Assembly: GCA_002428445.1 (NCBI GenBank)
Contig: DIWJ01000049.1
Span: 11,531-75,530, forward strand
Direction: 5' to 3'
Length of the DNA stretch: 64,000 nucleotides
Source of the DNA: Syntrophaceae bacterium UBA6109
Lineage (GTDB): Bacteria > Desulfobacterota > Syntrophia > Syntrophales > UBA6109
Made by a program: the position numbers and the translations under genes. This document shows, piece after piece, positions 25,979-34,378 of this stretch. The stretch's first letter is position 1; each line of letters starts with the position of its first letter. The notes under the pieces were generated by a model. The model made no database searches. It had not been told where the DNA came from and saw only the letters and a list, made by a program, of their open reading frames with translations.

Positions 25979-26197
25979 ATGATCGAGATCGATGCGCGCG
26001 GGCTCGGTTGCCCCATTCCCGTCGTCAGGACCCAGAGGGCGATGGAGGCGAATCCGGCGGAAGTGCTGCGGGTCATAGTGGATGCGGAAGTGGCGAAGGA
26101 AAACGTCTCGCGACTGGCAGGCAGCCGGAACTACAGAGTCCTGATCGGCGAGTCGGCGAACGGCGAATACCGCCTCATCCTCACGCCCGGCAAATAG
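25979..26197 (+). CDS. TusA-like sulfurtransferase carrier of the selenium locus
   Basis: 72-residue TusA/SirA protein with the carrier cysteine in 'IDARGLGCPIPVVRTQRAM'. TusA proteins relay persulfide sulfur; next to selD a perselenide relay is likely. A near-perfect ribosome-binding site AAGGAGG stands nine bases before the ATG, suggesting high translation. It is a second TusA domain in this locus, separate from that in YedF, which may mean two carrier steps. Confidence 0.82.
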   Translation: MIEIDARGLGCPIPVVRTQRAMEANPAEVLRVIVDAEVAKENVSRLAGSRNYRVLIGESANGEYRLILTPGK

Positions 26198-26274
26198 GGC
26201 GGCGGACTCTCCCGGCAGCGGTGCCGCAGCCGATTTTTTCCGCCGGAATTCATACAGAAGAAAGGTTTGCGGCC

Positions 26275-27327
26275 ATGGAAGAAACGAACAAGCCCCGGCT
26301 CACGGAGACGGTCCACGGGGCCGGCTGAGCCTGCAAGATCGGTCCGGGGGACCTGCAGGAAGCGCTTCGGGATTTACCGCTGATCTCCGATCCCAACCTC
26401 ATCGTCGGCATGGAACACGCCGAGGACGCGGGCGTCTACAAACTGCGCGACGACCTCGCCATCGTCCAGACGGTGGATTTCTTCACGCCCATCGTGGATG
26501 ATCCCTACATCTTCGGCCAGATCGCCGTCACCAATGCGCTCAGCGATGTCTATGCCATGGGCGGAAAACCGCTTACCGCCATGAACATCGTCTGCTTTCC
26601 CATCAGGAAAATGCCCGTCTCCATCCTGCGCGACATCCTCCGGGGCGGCCTCGACAAAATGCGCGAGGCGGGCGTTCTCCTCGTCGGCGGACACAGCGTC
26701 GAGGACGACGAAATCAAGTACGGTCTCTCCGTCACGGGCACCATCCATCCCGACCGCGTGCTCCTGAACCGGGGCGCCCGTCCGGGCGATGCTCTGGTCC
26801 TCACCAAGCCCATCGGCACGGGGATCGCCAGCACCGCCGTCAAGGGCGGCGTAGCGCCGGAGGCCCTCGTGGCGGCGGCAACGTCCGGCATGACGACCCT
26901 CAATAAAGGGGCTGCCGAAATCGCGGCCGGCTTTTCCGATATTCACGCCTGCACCGATATCACGGGCTTCGGCCTCGTCGGGCATGCCGCGGAGATGATC
27001 GAAGGTTCCGACGCGGGCATCGTCCTTCACGCCTCCCGCATTCCCCTCTTCCCCGGCATCCGCGCCCTCGTCGAGGAGGGCATCGTACCGGGCGGGCTGC
27101 TGCGCAACCGCGACTTCCGCATGCCGCTCGTTTCAAAGGGTCCGGATTGCCCGGACTGGCTCTTCGACGTCCTCTTCGATCCACAAACCGCAGGCGGGCT
27201 GTTTCTGGCCCTCCCGAAGCCGTCGGCGAAACGCCTCGTCGAAGGCCTTCAGGCCGCCGGACTCCCGGACGCGGCCGTCGTCGGCGAAGTCGTCGACGCC
27301 CCCGCAGGAAAGATCCTCATCGCCTGA
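26275..27327 (+). CDS. selD: Selenophosphate synthase, selenocysteine-containing (UGA recoded)
   Basis: SelD makes selenophosphate from selenide and ATP, the Se donor for Sec-tRNA synthesis. The frame from ATG 26275 runs through an in-frame TGA at 26326-26328 (codon 18) and continues to 27327, 350 residues. The surroundings read HGAG-U-ACKIGPGDL, aligned with the HGAGCGCKI active site of E. coli SelD, so the UGA stands exactly at the catalytic Cys17 position, with the essential Lys three residues later. Downstream are 'NALSDVYAMGGKP' and 'TDITGFGLVGHAAEMI', family signatures. A conventional gene finder would start at about 26410 and lose the active site. A hairpin follows the UGA (separate entry). 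Confidence 0.93.
26326..26359 (+). promoter_or_regulatory. UGA-Sec codon and SECIS-like hairpin of selD
   Basis: After TGA 26326-26328, CCTGCA (26330-26335) pairs with TGCAGG (26354-26359). Inside, after an unpaired AGATC, GGTCC (26341-26345) pairs with GGACC (26349-26353), leaving a GGG loop. Bacterial SECIS elements sit directly behind the UGA and expose G residues in a small apical loop with a bulged U below. Position and loop fit; SelB binding is inference. Confidence 0.65.
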
Positions 27328-27415
27328 CTTTTTCTCCGGCCATCACAATGCCTTGAATCCGGACAAATCTGATCAGCGGCGGCTGTCGGCTTCGAAACGG
27401 CGCCCCGGCGATTCT

Positions 27416-27964
27416 TCAGAACGCAAACACCACCGCGGCCAGAACCGTCGTGTATCCGTTGTGTTTCACAATGCTCGACTGGGTGATGTTCCGCGTGCTC
27501 ACGATCTTTCCGCTGATCCGGAAGATTTCCTTTTTTTCATCCCAGCTTTCGTCGGCATTGAAATCGATGCCCAACGTCGAAGCCAGCATGGCCGCCGCAA
27601 GATCTTCCGCGTAATCGCCCGCCTGTCTGCCTGTCTGGCCGAAGGCATGATGTTCGCTGATATAACCATAGGCCGCCTTGTCGGCGGGAACGGCACAGCC
27701 CACGGAGGCGGCGAGAAGCCGTCCGGGTTCATTGCTGCAGCAGCGGCTCATGACGCAGTAGGTGATCGCGCCCGGCCGTATCCGCCCCAATCCCATGCTT
27801 TTCGAAATGAAGAGACAGCCGGGCGGCAGGATGCTCGACACCTGCACGAGGTTGCACTTTTCGATGCCGGCGTCCCGGAGGGCCAGCTCGAAGGAATGCA
27901 ACTCCTCTCTGTGTCTCCCCACTCCCTTGGTTAAAAACATACTGCGCGGGACATGCTCAGCCAA
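27416..27964 (-). CDS. pdaD: Pyruvoyl-dependent arginine decarboxylase
   Basis: 182-residue PvlArgDC-type enzyme making agmatine from arginine. The self-cleavage site lies in 'LVQVSSILPPGC': cleavage before the second Ser would create the pyruvoyl group. 'EHHAFGQTGRQAGDYAEDLAAAML' is another family segment. Length suits the family. It ends a minus-strand series with hisC and others. Agmatine would feed polyamine synthesis or acid resistance; no agmatinase is seen here. Confidence 0.88.
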   Translation of the reverse strand: MAEHVPRSMFLTKGVGRHREELHSFELALRDAGIEKCNLVQVSSILPPGCLFISKSMGLGRIRPGAITYCVMSRCCSNEPGRLLAASVGCAVPADKAAYGYISEHHAFGQTGRQAGDYAEDLAAAMLASTLGIDFNADESWDEKKEIFRISGKIVSTRNITQSSIVKHNGYTTVLAAVVFAF

Positions 27965-28049
27965 TTTTTCCCTCCTCGCCGGAGACTCCGGCAGCCATGC
28001 AATGGCCTTCTGTGGAACAATCGAAAAAACGGTCCGTTGTGATGATGTC

Positions 28050-29150
28050 TTACGATGCGAGTATTTCGCGAATCGCCGTCAACAGTCTCTCATTCTCTTC
28101 GAAATTCCCGATGCTGATCCGCAGATGATCCTTCAAGCCGTAGCTCGACAACGGCCTGACGATGATCCCCTTCTTCAGAAGCCGCTCAAAGAGATCCAGG
28201 GCTGCCACTGGCGGTTTCACCAGGATGAAATTGGCCCGGGACGGGTAAACAAGGAAGCCCATCTCCCCGAGGTTCTGCGCCAGCATCTGTCTTCCCTGGA
28301 CCACCGTTCTGATCGTATCCTCGCGGAAGGAGTCATCGCCCAAGGCCGCAATGCCGGCCGCCTCGGCCAGGATATTTACGCTGAAAGGAAGCTTGATGCG
28401 GAGCAGACAATCGGCCAGTTTCGCCGGCATGACACCATAGCCCAAACGCAACCCGGCCAGTCCGTAAAGCTTCGAAAAGGTCCGCAGGACGACAAGATTG
28501 GGCATTTGTCCCGCCCGGGACATGACGGAATAGCGCGCCTGGGGAACGGCGAAATCCATATAGGCTTCGTCCACGACGAGCAGGCAATCCTCCGGAAGGC
28601 GGCGGAGCAGAGCGAGAACAGCCTCGACGGGCGGCGCGAATCCCGAAGGGTTATCGGGCGTCGTCAGAAAAACGATCGCCGTGGTCTCATTCACGGCATC
28701 GAGAAGCGCCTGCATGGGAAACGTAAAATCACCCCGTAAGTCTATCTGGCGAAATTCCACGCCGCAGAGTCTGGATTGAAGCCGGTAGATTCCGAAGCAG
28801 GGTCGAAACGCCAGGATGTGATCACGGCCCGGCTCAGCTGCTGCCCGGATGAGCAGGTCGATGATCTCATCCGAACCATTGCCGGCCACGACACGGTCCG
28901 CAGGAATCCCGTGATAGGCTCCCAGGGCCTGGCGAAGCCGAGGGCTGCCCGCCTGCGGGTAGCGATGGCACTCCGTCAGATGTCCGCTAAGGACCTCAAG
29001 CACCCTCGGCGAAACCCCCAGCGGGTTTTCGTTGCTGGCCAGCTTCACCACCGATGAGAGACCATACCGCCCTTCTATCTCTTTAATGGACAACCCCGGG
29101 CTGTAGGACTCAAAATCAAGCGCTCGCCCTCGGATCATGGAGCGGCTCAT
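28050..29150 (-). CDS. hisC: Histidinol-phosphate aminotransferase
   Basis: 366-residue class II PLP aminotransferase. Signatures are 'VVKLASNENPLGVSP', 'VVAGNGSDEIIDLL', 'TPDNPSGFAPP', and the PLP Lys in 'VLRTFSKLYGLAGLRLGYG'. It converts imidazole-acetol phosphate to histidinol phosphate, though aromatic aminotransferase activity is also common in this family. No other his genes are next to it, so the role could be aromatic amino acid synthesis. Confidence 0.87.
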   Translation of the reverse strand: MSRSMIRGRALDFESYSPGLSIKEIEGRYGLSSVVKLASNENPLGVSPRVLEVLSGHLTECHRYPQAGSPRLRQALGAYHGIPADRVVAGNGSDEIIDLLIRAAAEPGRDHILAFRPCFGIYRLQSRLCGVEFRQIDLRGDFTFPMQALLDAVNETTAIVFLTTPDNPSGFAPPVEAVLALLRRLPEDCLLVVDEAYMDFAVPQARYSVMSRAGQMPNLVVLRTFSKLYGLAGLRLGYGVMPAKLADCLLRIKLPFSVNILAEAAGIAALGDDSFREDTIRTVVQGRQMLAQNLGEMGFLVYPSRANFILVKPPVAALDLFERLLKKGIIVRPLSSYGLKDHLRISIGNFEENERLLTAIREILAS

Positions 29151-29188
29151 CGATCGTTCTCCCTTCTATTCCAGGCATCAACCACCTC

Positions 29189-29566
29189 TCAGATCAGCCT
29201 TTCAGCGCCCGAATATAGTGCATCGACATGCAAAACCGCGGCGGCAATACGGGGGTGCTTCTGATCCACCCATTGCCGCATATCCTCGTAGATCGGACCG
29301 TCGGTGAAATATTCGACACTCCCTTTAGCCTGATACGATTTTTTCTCCTTCGTAATGAATAGGACGGCAACCTTGCTGCCGCGTTTGATGTTGCTTCTGG
29401 TCTTGTGAAAATAGTTGTCCGCCACGACGATGCTTCCATCGTCCAGCATCTTCACGCACGTTGCATAGATGGCATTCGGAACACCCTGTTCGTCTGCGGT
29501 ACTCAGCACAATCGGACCTTCATGCCTCTCCCATGCGTCCCGCAAAATATTCGTTACGTTCTTCAT
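29189..29566 (-). CDS. Pyridoxamine-5'-phosphate-oxidase-like flavin protein
   Basis: 125-residue split-barrel protein of the PNPOx-like superfamily. 'GPIVLSTADEQGVPNAIYAT' is the typical opening; 'GSIVVADNYFHKTRSNIKRGSKVAVLF' the FMN-binding region. Such proteins bind FMN or F420/heme; the exact reaction is unknown. It overlaps the HD-domain gene upstream by four bases (ATGA). Confidence 0.75.
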   Translation of the reverse strand: MKNVTNILRDAWERHEGPIVLSTADEQGVPNAIYATCVKMLDDGSIVVADNYFHKTRSNIKRGSKVAVLFITKEKKSYQAKGSVEYFTDGPIYEDMRQWVDQKHPRIAAAVLHVDALYSGAERLI

Positions 29567-30384
29567 TTGTTTCCCCTTTCGGCTGCTTTTTCCACTGCCT
29601 GCCCCATGTCCGGCAGCGCTTTTTCGATGTCAGAAAACAATTCCCGGACCGCCTTCGTATCCGGCAACTCCCGCCGGATGCGGTCCAAAGTGTCCCGCCG
29701 GATGGCCAACTGCAGTGCCGGCGGATAATTCAGATCGTAAAACCAGGTTGCGAGCATGACAAGGAAATCGCCCAGCGTGGACAGATTGCCGCTCGATACC
29801 GATTTTGTTCTTGCGGCTTCCTGCAACACGAAGGGGCTCAACTCCCGGCACAAGCGAATGTGGGGAAGCATATCGGGAAGCCCTTGAAATCCGTCGGACG
29901 CAATCTCCCGCAATACAAGTTCCATAATGTCCAGTTTGTCCGCATCGCGGATCAGGCGCAGCAATCGGTCCTGCCCGGCGCTCAGCGCCAGCGCAATATC
30001 CGCCCTTTTCAGGTTGTGATACTCCGTAACGCAGAGCAACCCTTCCCGATCTCCGGGGCCGGGCAGGAAGTGCAGATCCTGAGCCTCCAGGACCCTGCGC
30101 CCCTCAGCACCATGGTCCACCGTGTCGGCATCCCGGAATGAACCGTACCGGGCGAACTGGGAGAAGCGCCCCACATCATGCACCAACCCGCACCCCTCGG
30201 CCAAAGTCTGCTCCGCTTCCGGAAGCCCCAAGGCGATGGCAACGAACCTCCCGTTCTCGGCTACCCGCCAGCTGTGCAGACGCTTCAATTCGAGCAATGG
30301 GTGAAGGAATCCGTCCCGGTTGCGAAACTGATCGACATAGCCTTCGAACCATTTTCGCAGGGAATACTGCTCTTTTTTTGTCAT
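29563..30384 (-). CDS. HD-domain phosphohydrolase
   Basis: 273-residue protein with an HD metal-binding core: 'GLVHDVGRFSQFARYGSF' gives the HD pair, an upstream His is in RLHSWRVAENG, and a late Asp is in 'LIRDADKLDIMELVL'. Such enzymes hydrolyse phosphate esters or nucleotides; the substrate is not readable. It lies between trmO and the PNPOx-like gene, both on the minus strand, and overlaps the latter. Confidence 0.78.
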   Translation of the reverse strand: MTKKEQYSLRKWFEGYVDQFRNRDGFLHPLLELKRLHSWRVAENGRFVAIALGLPEAEQTLAEGCGLVHDVGRFSQFARYGSFRDADTVDHGAEGRRVLEAQDLHFLPGPGDREGLLCVTEYHNLKRADIALALSAGQDRLLRLIRDADKLDIMELVLREIASDGFQGLPDMLPHIRLCRELSPFVLQEAARTKSVSSGNLSTLGDFLVMLATWFYDLNYPPALQLAIRRDTLDRIRRELPDTKAVRELFSDIEKALPDMGQAVEKAAERGNK

Positions 30385-30460
30385 GCTTCCGGCCTACGCC
30401 TGCGTATTTTTGGAAAACCGATCGGCGCCGATCATCGACGATCCCGGCAAATCCTTCATT

Positions 30461-31048
30461 TCAAAAAGGGAAATGTCCTACGACCGCTTCATTGGGGGAA
30501 TCCTCGCGCCGCCTCGCCGGCTGCAGACGCGCCGCAGCGGGTGCCGGCATTTCACGGCATTTCTCGAAAACGGCCGTCGGAGCGGGCATCAAAAACGCCA
30601 CCGGCCCGATCTGCGAACCAACCGGCGCCCTGGCGTCCGTTGCCGCCGTGTCGAACAGGGGGACAGGTTTGATGTCCAGGAGGGGCGTCCCGTCGACCAT
30701 GTCCACATCCTCCACGTGAAGGACAACCCCGTCAACCCGGACAAGTCTCACAAGCGATAATCCGATCGGGTTCGGGCGCCCGGGGGAACGGCAGGCAAAG
30801 ATGCTGTGTTCCGCATTGTCCAGAAAAGGTTTGACCTGCAGAGCGCATCCATTGCACAGGTGAAGGTGATACAGAAGAAAAACGTGGGAGAAACCACCAA
30901 GATCCTGAAGTCCTTCCCTGTAAATTTCATCGACGATCACCTGTCCTGCAACCCCTCTGGCGCCCGGCGGCTGGACGGGCATGCCCGCAATGTCCCGGAA
31001 CGGGGTGCGGATCAGACCGATGGGAGCGTAAGCCACAAACGCCTTCAC
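30461..31048 (-). CDS. trmO: tRNA m6t6A37 methyltransferase (TrmO/TsaA family)
   Basis: 195-residue protein of the UPF0066/TrmO family, which methylates the N6-threonylcarbamoyladenosine at position 37 of some tRNAs with SAM. Signatures are 'PIGLIRTPF', 'LGGFSHVFLLYHLH' and 'RSPGRPNPIGLSLVRLV'. GTG 31046-31048 is taken as the start (GGGAGGC six bases upstream). The C-terminal 40 residues are Ala/Arg-rich and may be poorly conserved. Confidence 0.85.
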   Translation of the reverse strand: MKAFVAYAPIGLIRTPFRDIAGMPVQPPGARGVAGQVIVDEIYREGLQDLGGFSHVFLLYHLHLCNGCALQVKPFLDNAEHSIFACRSPGRPNPIGLSLVRLVRVDGVVLHVEDVDMVDGTPLLDIKPVPLFDTAATDARAPVGSQIGPVAFLMPAPTAVFEKCREMPAPAAARLQPARRREDSPNEAVVGHFPF

Positions 31049-31174
31049 GTATGAGCCTCCCTGACAAGAATGGATCCCCGCCCCTTCGGACGCCACCGGT
31101 CCGCTTCACCCGGCTCTTTTCTCCACCGGTTCGTTTTGATTATCTGAACCTGCGTCTGTGCGGACCGGCCCGGT

Positions 31175-32875
31175 TTATTTTTCCCGCGGGAACGGCCAGG
31201 CCATCACACCGCCTTCCATGACCTTCACGTTCTTCCATCCGTTCGCCACGAGGACAAGGGAGGCCTCGTAAGCCCGCAGGGAGGTCTTGCAGTAACAGAC
31301 GATCTCCTTGTCCCTGTCCTGCGGAAGCTCATGAAGACGTTTGCGCAGGGCGCCGAGCGGCATGAGCGTCTCGCCGATGCCGAGGCGCATCTGTTCGAAC
31401 TCCTCGGGTTGCCGGACGTCGAGCAGAAAGGGCGCCTCACCGCACGTCACCTTGCAATGAACCTCCGCGCAGGAGATGCCCTTCATCCTCCCCTTCACCT
31501 TGTTCTGGAGGATGTGCGCGGCGGCGATGCCGTGATCGATCGCCAGGGAAAAAGGCGGGGCATACGGAAGGTCGGCGTTGACGAAATCCTCGACCGTCAG
31601 GCCTCCCTGGATGGCCACCGCCCATTGCGCGATCTGCCTGTTCACGTTTCCGGGACCGACGCACTGGGCGCCCAGGATCCGCCCCGTTTTTGCGTCGGCA
31701 ACCAGTTTCGTTACGAGGAGTTTCGCATCCATGAAACCGGGCTTGTCCGGGCTGGCGTTGATGACCGTGGCGATGTCGCCGTATCCCAACCTCCCGGCAT
31801 TCGCTTCGGAGAGTCCCGTCGAGCCGGCCGCGTAGTCGAAAACCTTGCAGATCCCTGTCTGGATCGTCCCGGGGAAGGTCACGCAATTTTCCGATGCGGC
31901 GTTCTCTCCCGCCGCGCGCCCCTGGAGATTCGCCAGGTCCCCCAAGGGCGCCAGGACCTTTTTCCCGGTGATCCGGTGGACTGTTTCCACGCAGTCCCCG
32001 ACAGCATACACGTCGGGGTCGGATGTCTGCATGTATTCGTTGACGCGGATTCCCCCCGTCTCTCCGATCTCCAGGCCCGTTTCCTCCGCCAGTTTCACGT
32101 TCGGACGGACGCCGATCGCCACCACCGCCAGTTCGCAGGGAAGCTCCGTCCCGTTCTGAAGCTTGACGCCGGTCAGCTTCCCGTTTTCACCGAGAAACGC
32201 GGCGATGCCGTTTTCCGTGATGACGTTCGCCCCCTTGCTCCTGACGTGGTTCTCGACGAGCTTGGCCAGTTCCCAGTCGAGAAAGGTCAGCAACTGGGGG
32301 AGCAGTTCGATCACGGTGATCTCGATGCCGGCGAGCTGAAGGGCCTCGCAGGTCTCGATCCCGATCAGGCCGCCGCCGATGACGGCGGCCTTCCTGATCC
32401 TTTTCTCGTCCCGAATCTTGCGGAGAAAATCCGCATCCTTCATGGACTGGAGCGTGGTGATTCCCTCGAGCTCCACGCCGGGAACGGGAGGCATCCGCGG
32501 CACGGCGCCGGTCGCAAGGATCAGCCTGTCATAAGCCATCTCGCCCTTCTCTCCCGTGAGCGTGTCCCGGAAAGAAACGGTCCGCGCCTTCCGGTCGATG
32601 GCTGTCACTTCCGTGTTCACCCTGGCCGCGATGTCCTTGGCGTTCAGGTAGAACTGGGGATTCCGCACGGTGCCCGAAGCCGTGCTGATAAGCATGTTCC
32701 GGTCGTCGAAATACCCGCCCACGTAGTAGGGATAGCCGCAGGAGGCCATCGAGAGATCCCCGTCCTTCTGCAGGATGACGACCTCGGCGCTGTTGTCGAT
32801 TCTCCGCGCCTTCGCCGCCGCCTTCGGCCCGGCGGCGGAACCGCCGACGACCACGATTCTTCTCCTTTTCTCCAT
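31175..32875 (-). CDS. CoA-disulfide reductase-like flavoprotein fused to rhodanese
   Basis: 566-residue fusion. The FAD/NAD(P) reductase part opens with 'IVVVGGSAAGPKAAAKARR' and has the active Cys in 'SMASCGYPYYVGGY', the CoA-disulfide reductase position. A second dinucleotide fold is at 'AAVIGGGLIGIETCEAL'. The C-terminal rhodanese domain starts near 'CGEAPFLLDVRQPEEF' and has its Cys in VCYCKTSLRAY. This architecture is known as CoA-dependent persulfide/polysulfide reductase (NPSR type). It likely reduces polysulfide or CoA-persulfide in the cytoplasm, which suits an anaerobe handling sulfur. Confidence 0.9.
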   Translation of the reverse strand: MEKRRRIVVVGGSAAGPKAAAKARRIDNSAEVVILQKDGDLSMASCGYPYYVGGYFDDRNMLISTASGTVRNPQFYLNAKDIAARVNTEVTAIDRKARTVSFRDTLTGEKGEMAYDRLILATGAVPRMPPVPGVELEGITTLQSMKDADFLRKIRDEKRIRKAAVIGGGLIGIETCEALQLAGIEITVIELLPQLLTFLDWELAKLVENHVRSKGANVITENGIAAFLGENGKLTGVKLQNGTELPCELAVVAIGVRPNVKLAEETGLEIGETGGIRVNEYMQTSDPDVYAVGDCVETVHRITGKKVLAPLGDLANLQGRAAGENAASENCVTFPGTIQTGICKVFDYAAGSTGLSEANAGRLGYGDIATVINASPDKPGFMDAKLLVTKLVADAKTGRILGAQCVGPGNVNRQIAQWAVAIQGGLTVEDFVNADLPYAPPFSLAIDHGIAAAHILQNKVKGRMKGISCAEVHCKVTCGEAPFLLDVRQPEEFEQMRLGIGETLMPLGALRKRLHELPQDRDKEIVCYCKTSLRAYEASLVLVANGWKNVKVMEGGVMAWPFPREK

Positions 32876-32922
32876 GGATGGATCTCCTTTATTGGATGAA
32901 TTGCTGCAAAATGACCGGCAAA

Positions 32923-33372
32923 TCAGTTATAGGCAAGACGCATCGCCTCATTGGCCAGGACGGGGCGGATGATTTCCTCCCAGAACGGTGCATCCCAGGT
33001 GTGGAGGTCCTGGTGCGCCAGATAATATTTCTGAGGGATCGGATGGGTGCCGTAAACGACACCGATTCCAAACCGCGACTGGATGAAATCCTTGAAGAAG
33101 CCGATCCGCGGACAGGGAGGGTATCCGACGATGAGCCCGGTGGCGAGGTGAATCACCTTGGCCCCGTTGCGGATCATTTCCTCCGGAGCATATTCGATGT
33201 TGCCGCCGGGACACCCGTCACAGGTCGCATATCCCACCAAGGTCACTTCCCTGTCGCGATAGAGGCTGAAGGCCCCTTCTCTCTCCCGCATCGCCCGGAA
33301 ACACTTCCCGCCGGCGCAGCGGTGGTAGCGGTTGCAGATGATGATTCCGATCTTGATCGGGTCTTTGTCCAT
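32923..33372 (-). CDS. CGGC-domain protein
   Basis: 149-residue protein with cysteine clusters at 'CNRYHRCAGGKCFRAM' and 'GYATCDGCPGGN', the CGGC-domain pattern. A further conserved part is 'HLATGLIVGYPPCPRIGFF'. Such proteins are thought to bind metal or an iron-sulfur cluster; function is unknown. It lies just upstream of the CoA-disulfide reductase/rhodanese gene (47 bases), on the same strand, so a redox link is plausible. Confidence 0.75.
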   Translation of the reverse strand: MDKDPIKIGIIICNRYHRCAGGKCFRAMREREGAFSLYRDREVTLVGYATCDGCPGGNIEYAPEEMIRNGAKVIHLATGLIVGYPPCPRIGFFKDFIQSRFGIGVVYGTHPIPQKYYLAHQDLHTWDAPFWEEIIRPVLANEAMRLAYN

Positions 33373-33472
33373 TTCGGTTTTCTCCTGAATTGTCCCGCCT
33401 TCAATCGCCGCTTCGACCGGCTGAGAGCGCTTTCGGCGCCACAGGCGGAAATGCGCCTGACATCGACGTAAT

Positions 33473-33505
33473 ACGAGGGGCCGTCCCCGTTGGGCGGCCC
33501 CTCGT
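33473..33505. terminator. Strong hairpin between prxU and the CGGC gene
   Basis: ACGAGGGGCCG (33473-33483) pairs perfectly with CGGCCCCTCGT (33495-33505) around an 11-base loop. It lies about 95 bases after the stop of the selenoperoxiredoxin gene on the minus strand. No long T run follows on either side, so it may be a weak terminator or an mRNA-stabilising stem. Confidence 0.5.
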
Positions 33506-33599
33506 TACGGTCTTTCGCCTCTGGACCGATTGGATGTGTTTCCAGCCGGTCCCGGCGCGATAGAGGCGGGGAACAGGCTGCCGCCCTCGAAAGGCAGTC

Positions 33600-34208
33600 T
33601 CACTCGAAGGCCATCTTGGTCTTCCAGACCTCCCATACCTTGCCGACAAGATCGGGTCCCGGTTTCAGGGTCATCTTGCCGGGCCTCCATCCGGAGGGAG
33701 TGGCTTCCGTCCCCTTGCTGCTCCGCACGAGTTGGAAGGCCTGGACCTGGCGAAGGGATTCGCTGACGTTGCGGCCCACCGGCGGCGTCAGGACTTCGAA
33801 TCCCTGAACGATGCCGTCGGGATCGATGATGAACCGCCCCCGGGTCTCCACGCCCATCTCTTCACTGTAGATTCCGAACGACGTTCCCACCTTCCCGCCG
33901 GCGTCGGAAAGCATGGGGAAGGGGACACCGCCTGCGACCATTTTGGACAGCTCATGGTCATTCCACATCTTGTGCACGAAAACGCTGTCGATGCTCATGG
34001 AGAGGATTTCCACGCCCAGCTTCCGGAATTCGGGATATTTTTCGGCGACCGCCGAAATCTCCGTCGCTCAAACAAAGGTGAAGTCGCCCGGATAGAAGCA
34101 GAGAAGCACCCATTTGCCGAGATACTCGGACAGCTTGACGGATACGAATTTCCCCTGATGGTACGCCGGGGCCGTAAAATCGGGGGCCTGTTTACCGACC
34201 TGGAGCAT
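33600..34208 (-). CDS. prxU: Selenocysteine-containing peroxiredoxin (UGA recoded)
   Basis: Typical AhpC/Prx1-like peroxiredoxin of 202 residues that reduces peroxides with the selenol as attacking group. The frame has an in-frame TGA at 34068-34070 (codon 47). The flanks read 'FYPGDFTFV'-U-'[11 protein letters not shown]', where the family has FVCPTEI, so Sec replaces the peroxidatic Cys. The C-terminal resolving Cys is missing: '[13 protein letters not shown]' replaces the usual EVCPAGWKPG. ATG 34208 (GGAG nine bases upstream) begins at the normal family N-terminus. An in-frame ATG at 34328 with a stronger AAGGAGG would add a 40-residue Gly/Pro-rich tail with one Cys. Last gene of the Mrp/MinD/NifX run. 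Confidence 0.92.
34040..34070 (-). promoter_or_regulatory. UGA-Sec codon and SECIS hairpin of prxU
   Basis: On the minus strand, TGA (34070-34068) is followed ten bases later by TTTCGGC-GGTC-GCCGAAA (34057-34040), a perfect 7-bp stem with a GGUC loop. The E. coli fdhF SECIS exposes a GGU-containing apical loop, and the loop here begins 17 bases behind the UGA, the normal distance. Confidence 0.8.
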
Positions 34209-34378
34209 TGATCTCATCTCCTTTCTCTCGATTGCTTGCGGTTCGCCTGGTGTCGCCTGTTTCCCCTTTTCTGCACCCACGGGTCCCCCCGTGGGACGGG
34301 CGCAGCCGACCTTGATTTCTTCGGCCATAGAATTCCTCCTTCTGAGAAGCGTCTTCCCGGCCTGATTGTGCCGTCTCT

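Noticed and set aside
26410..27327. SelD starting at the first ATG after the UGA
   Set aside because: This start would remove the active-site segment and the conserved GPGDL region; the UGA is better read as selenocysteine.
31331..32899. A 522-codon plus-strand frame
   Set aside because: Mirror of the CoA-disulfide reductase/rhodanese gene, whose motifs are unambiguous on the minus strand.
34014..34067. prxU as a pseudogene broken by a stop
   Set aside because: The stop is UGA at the exact catalytic position, the frame is intact on both sides, a SECIS-type hairpin follows, and selD is in the same window.
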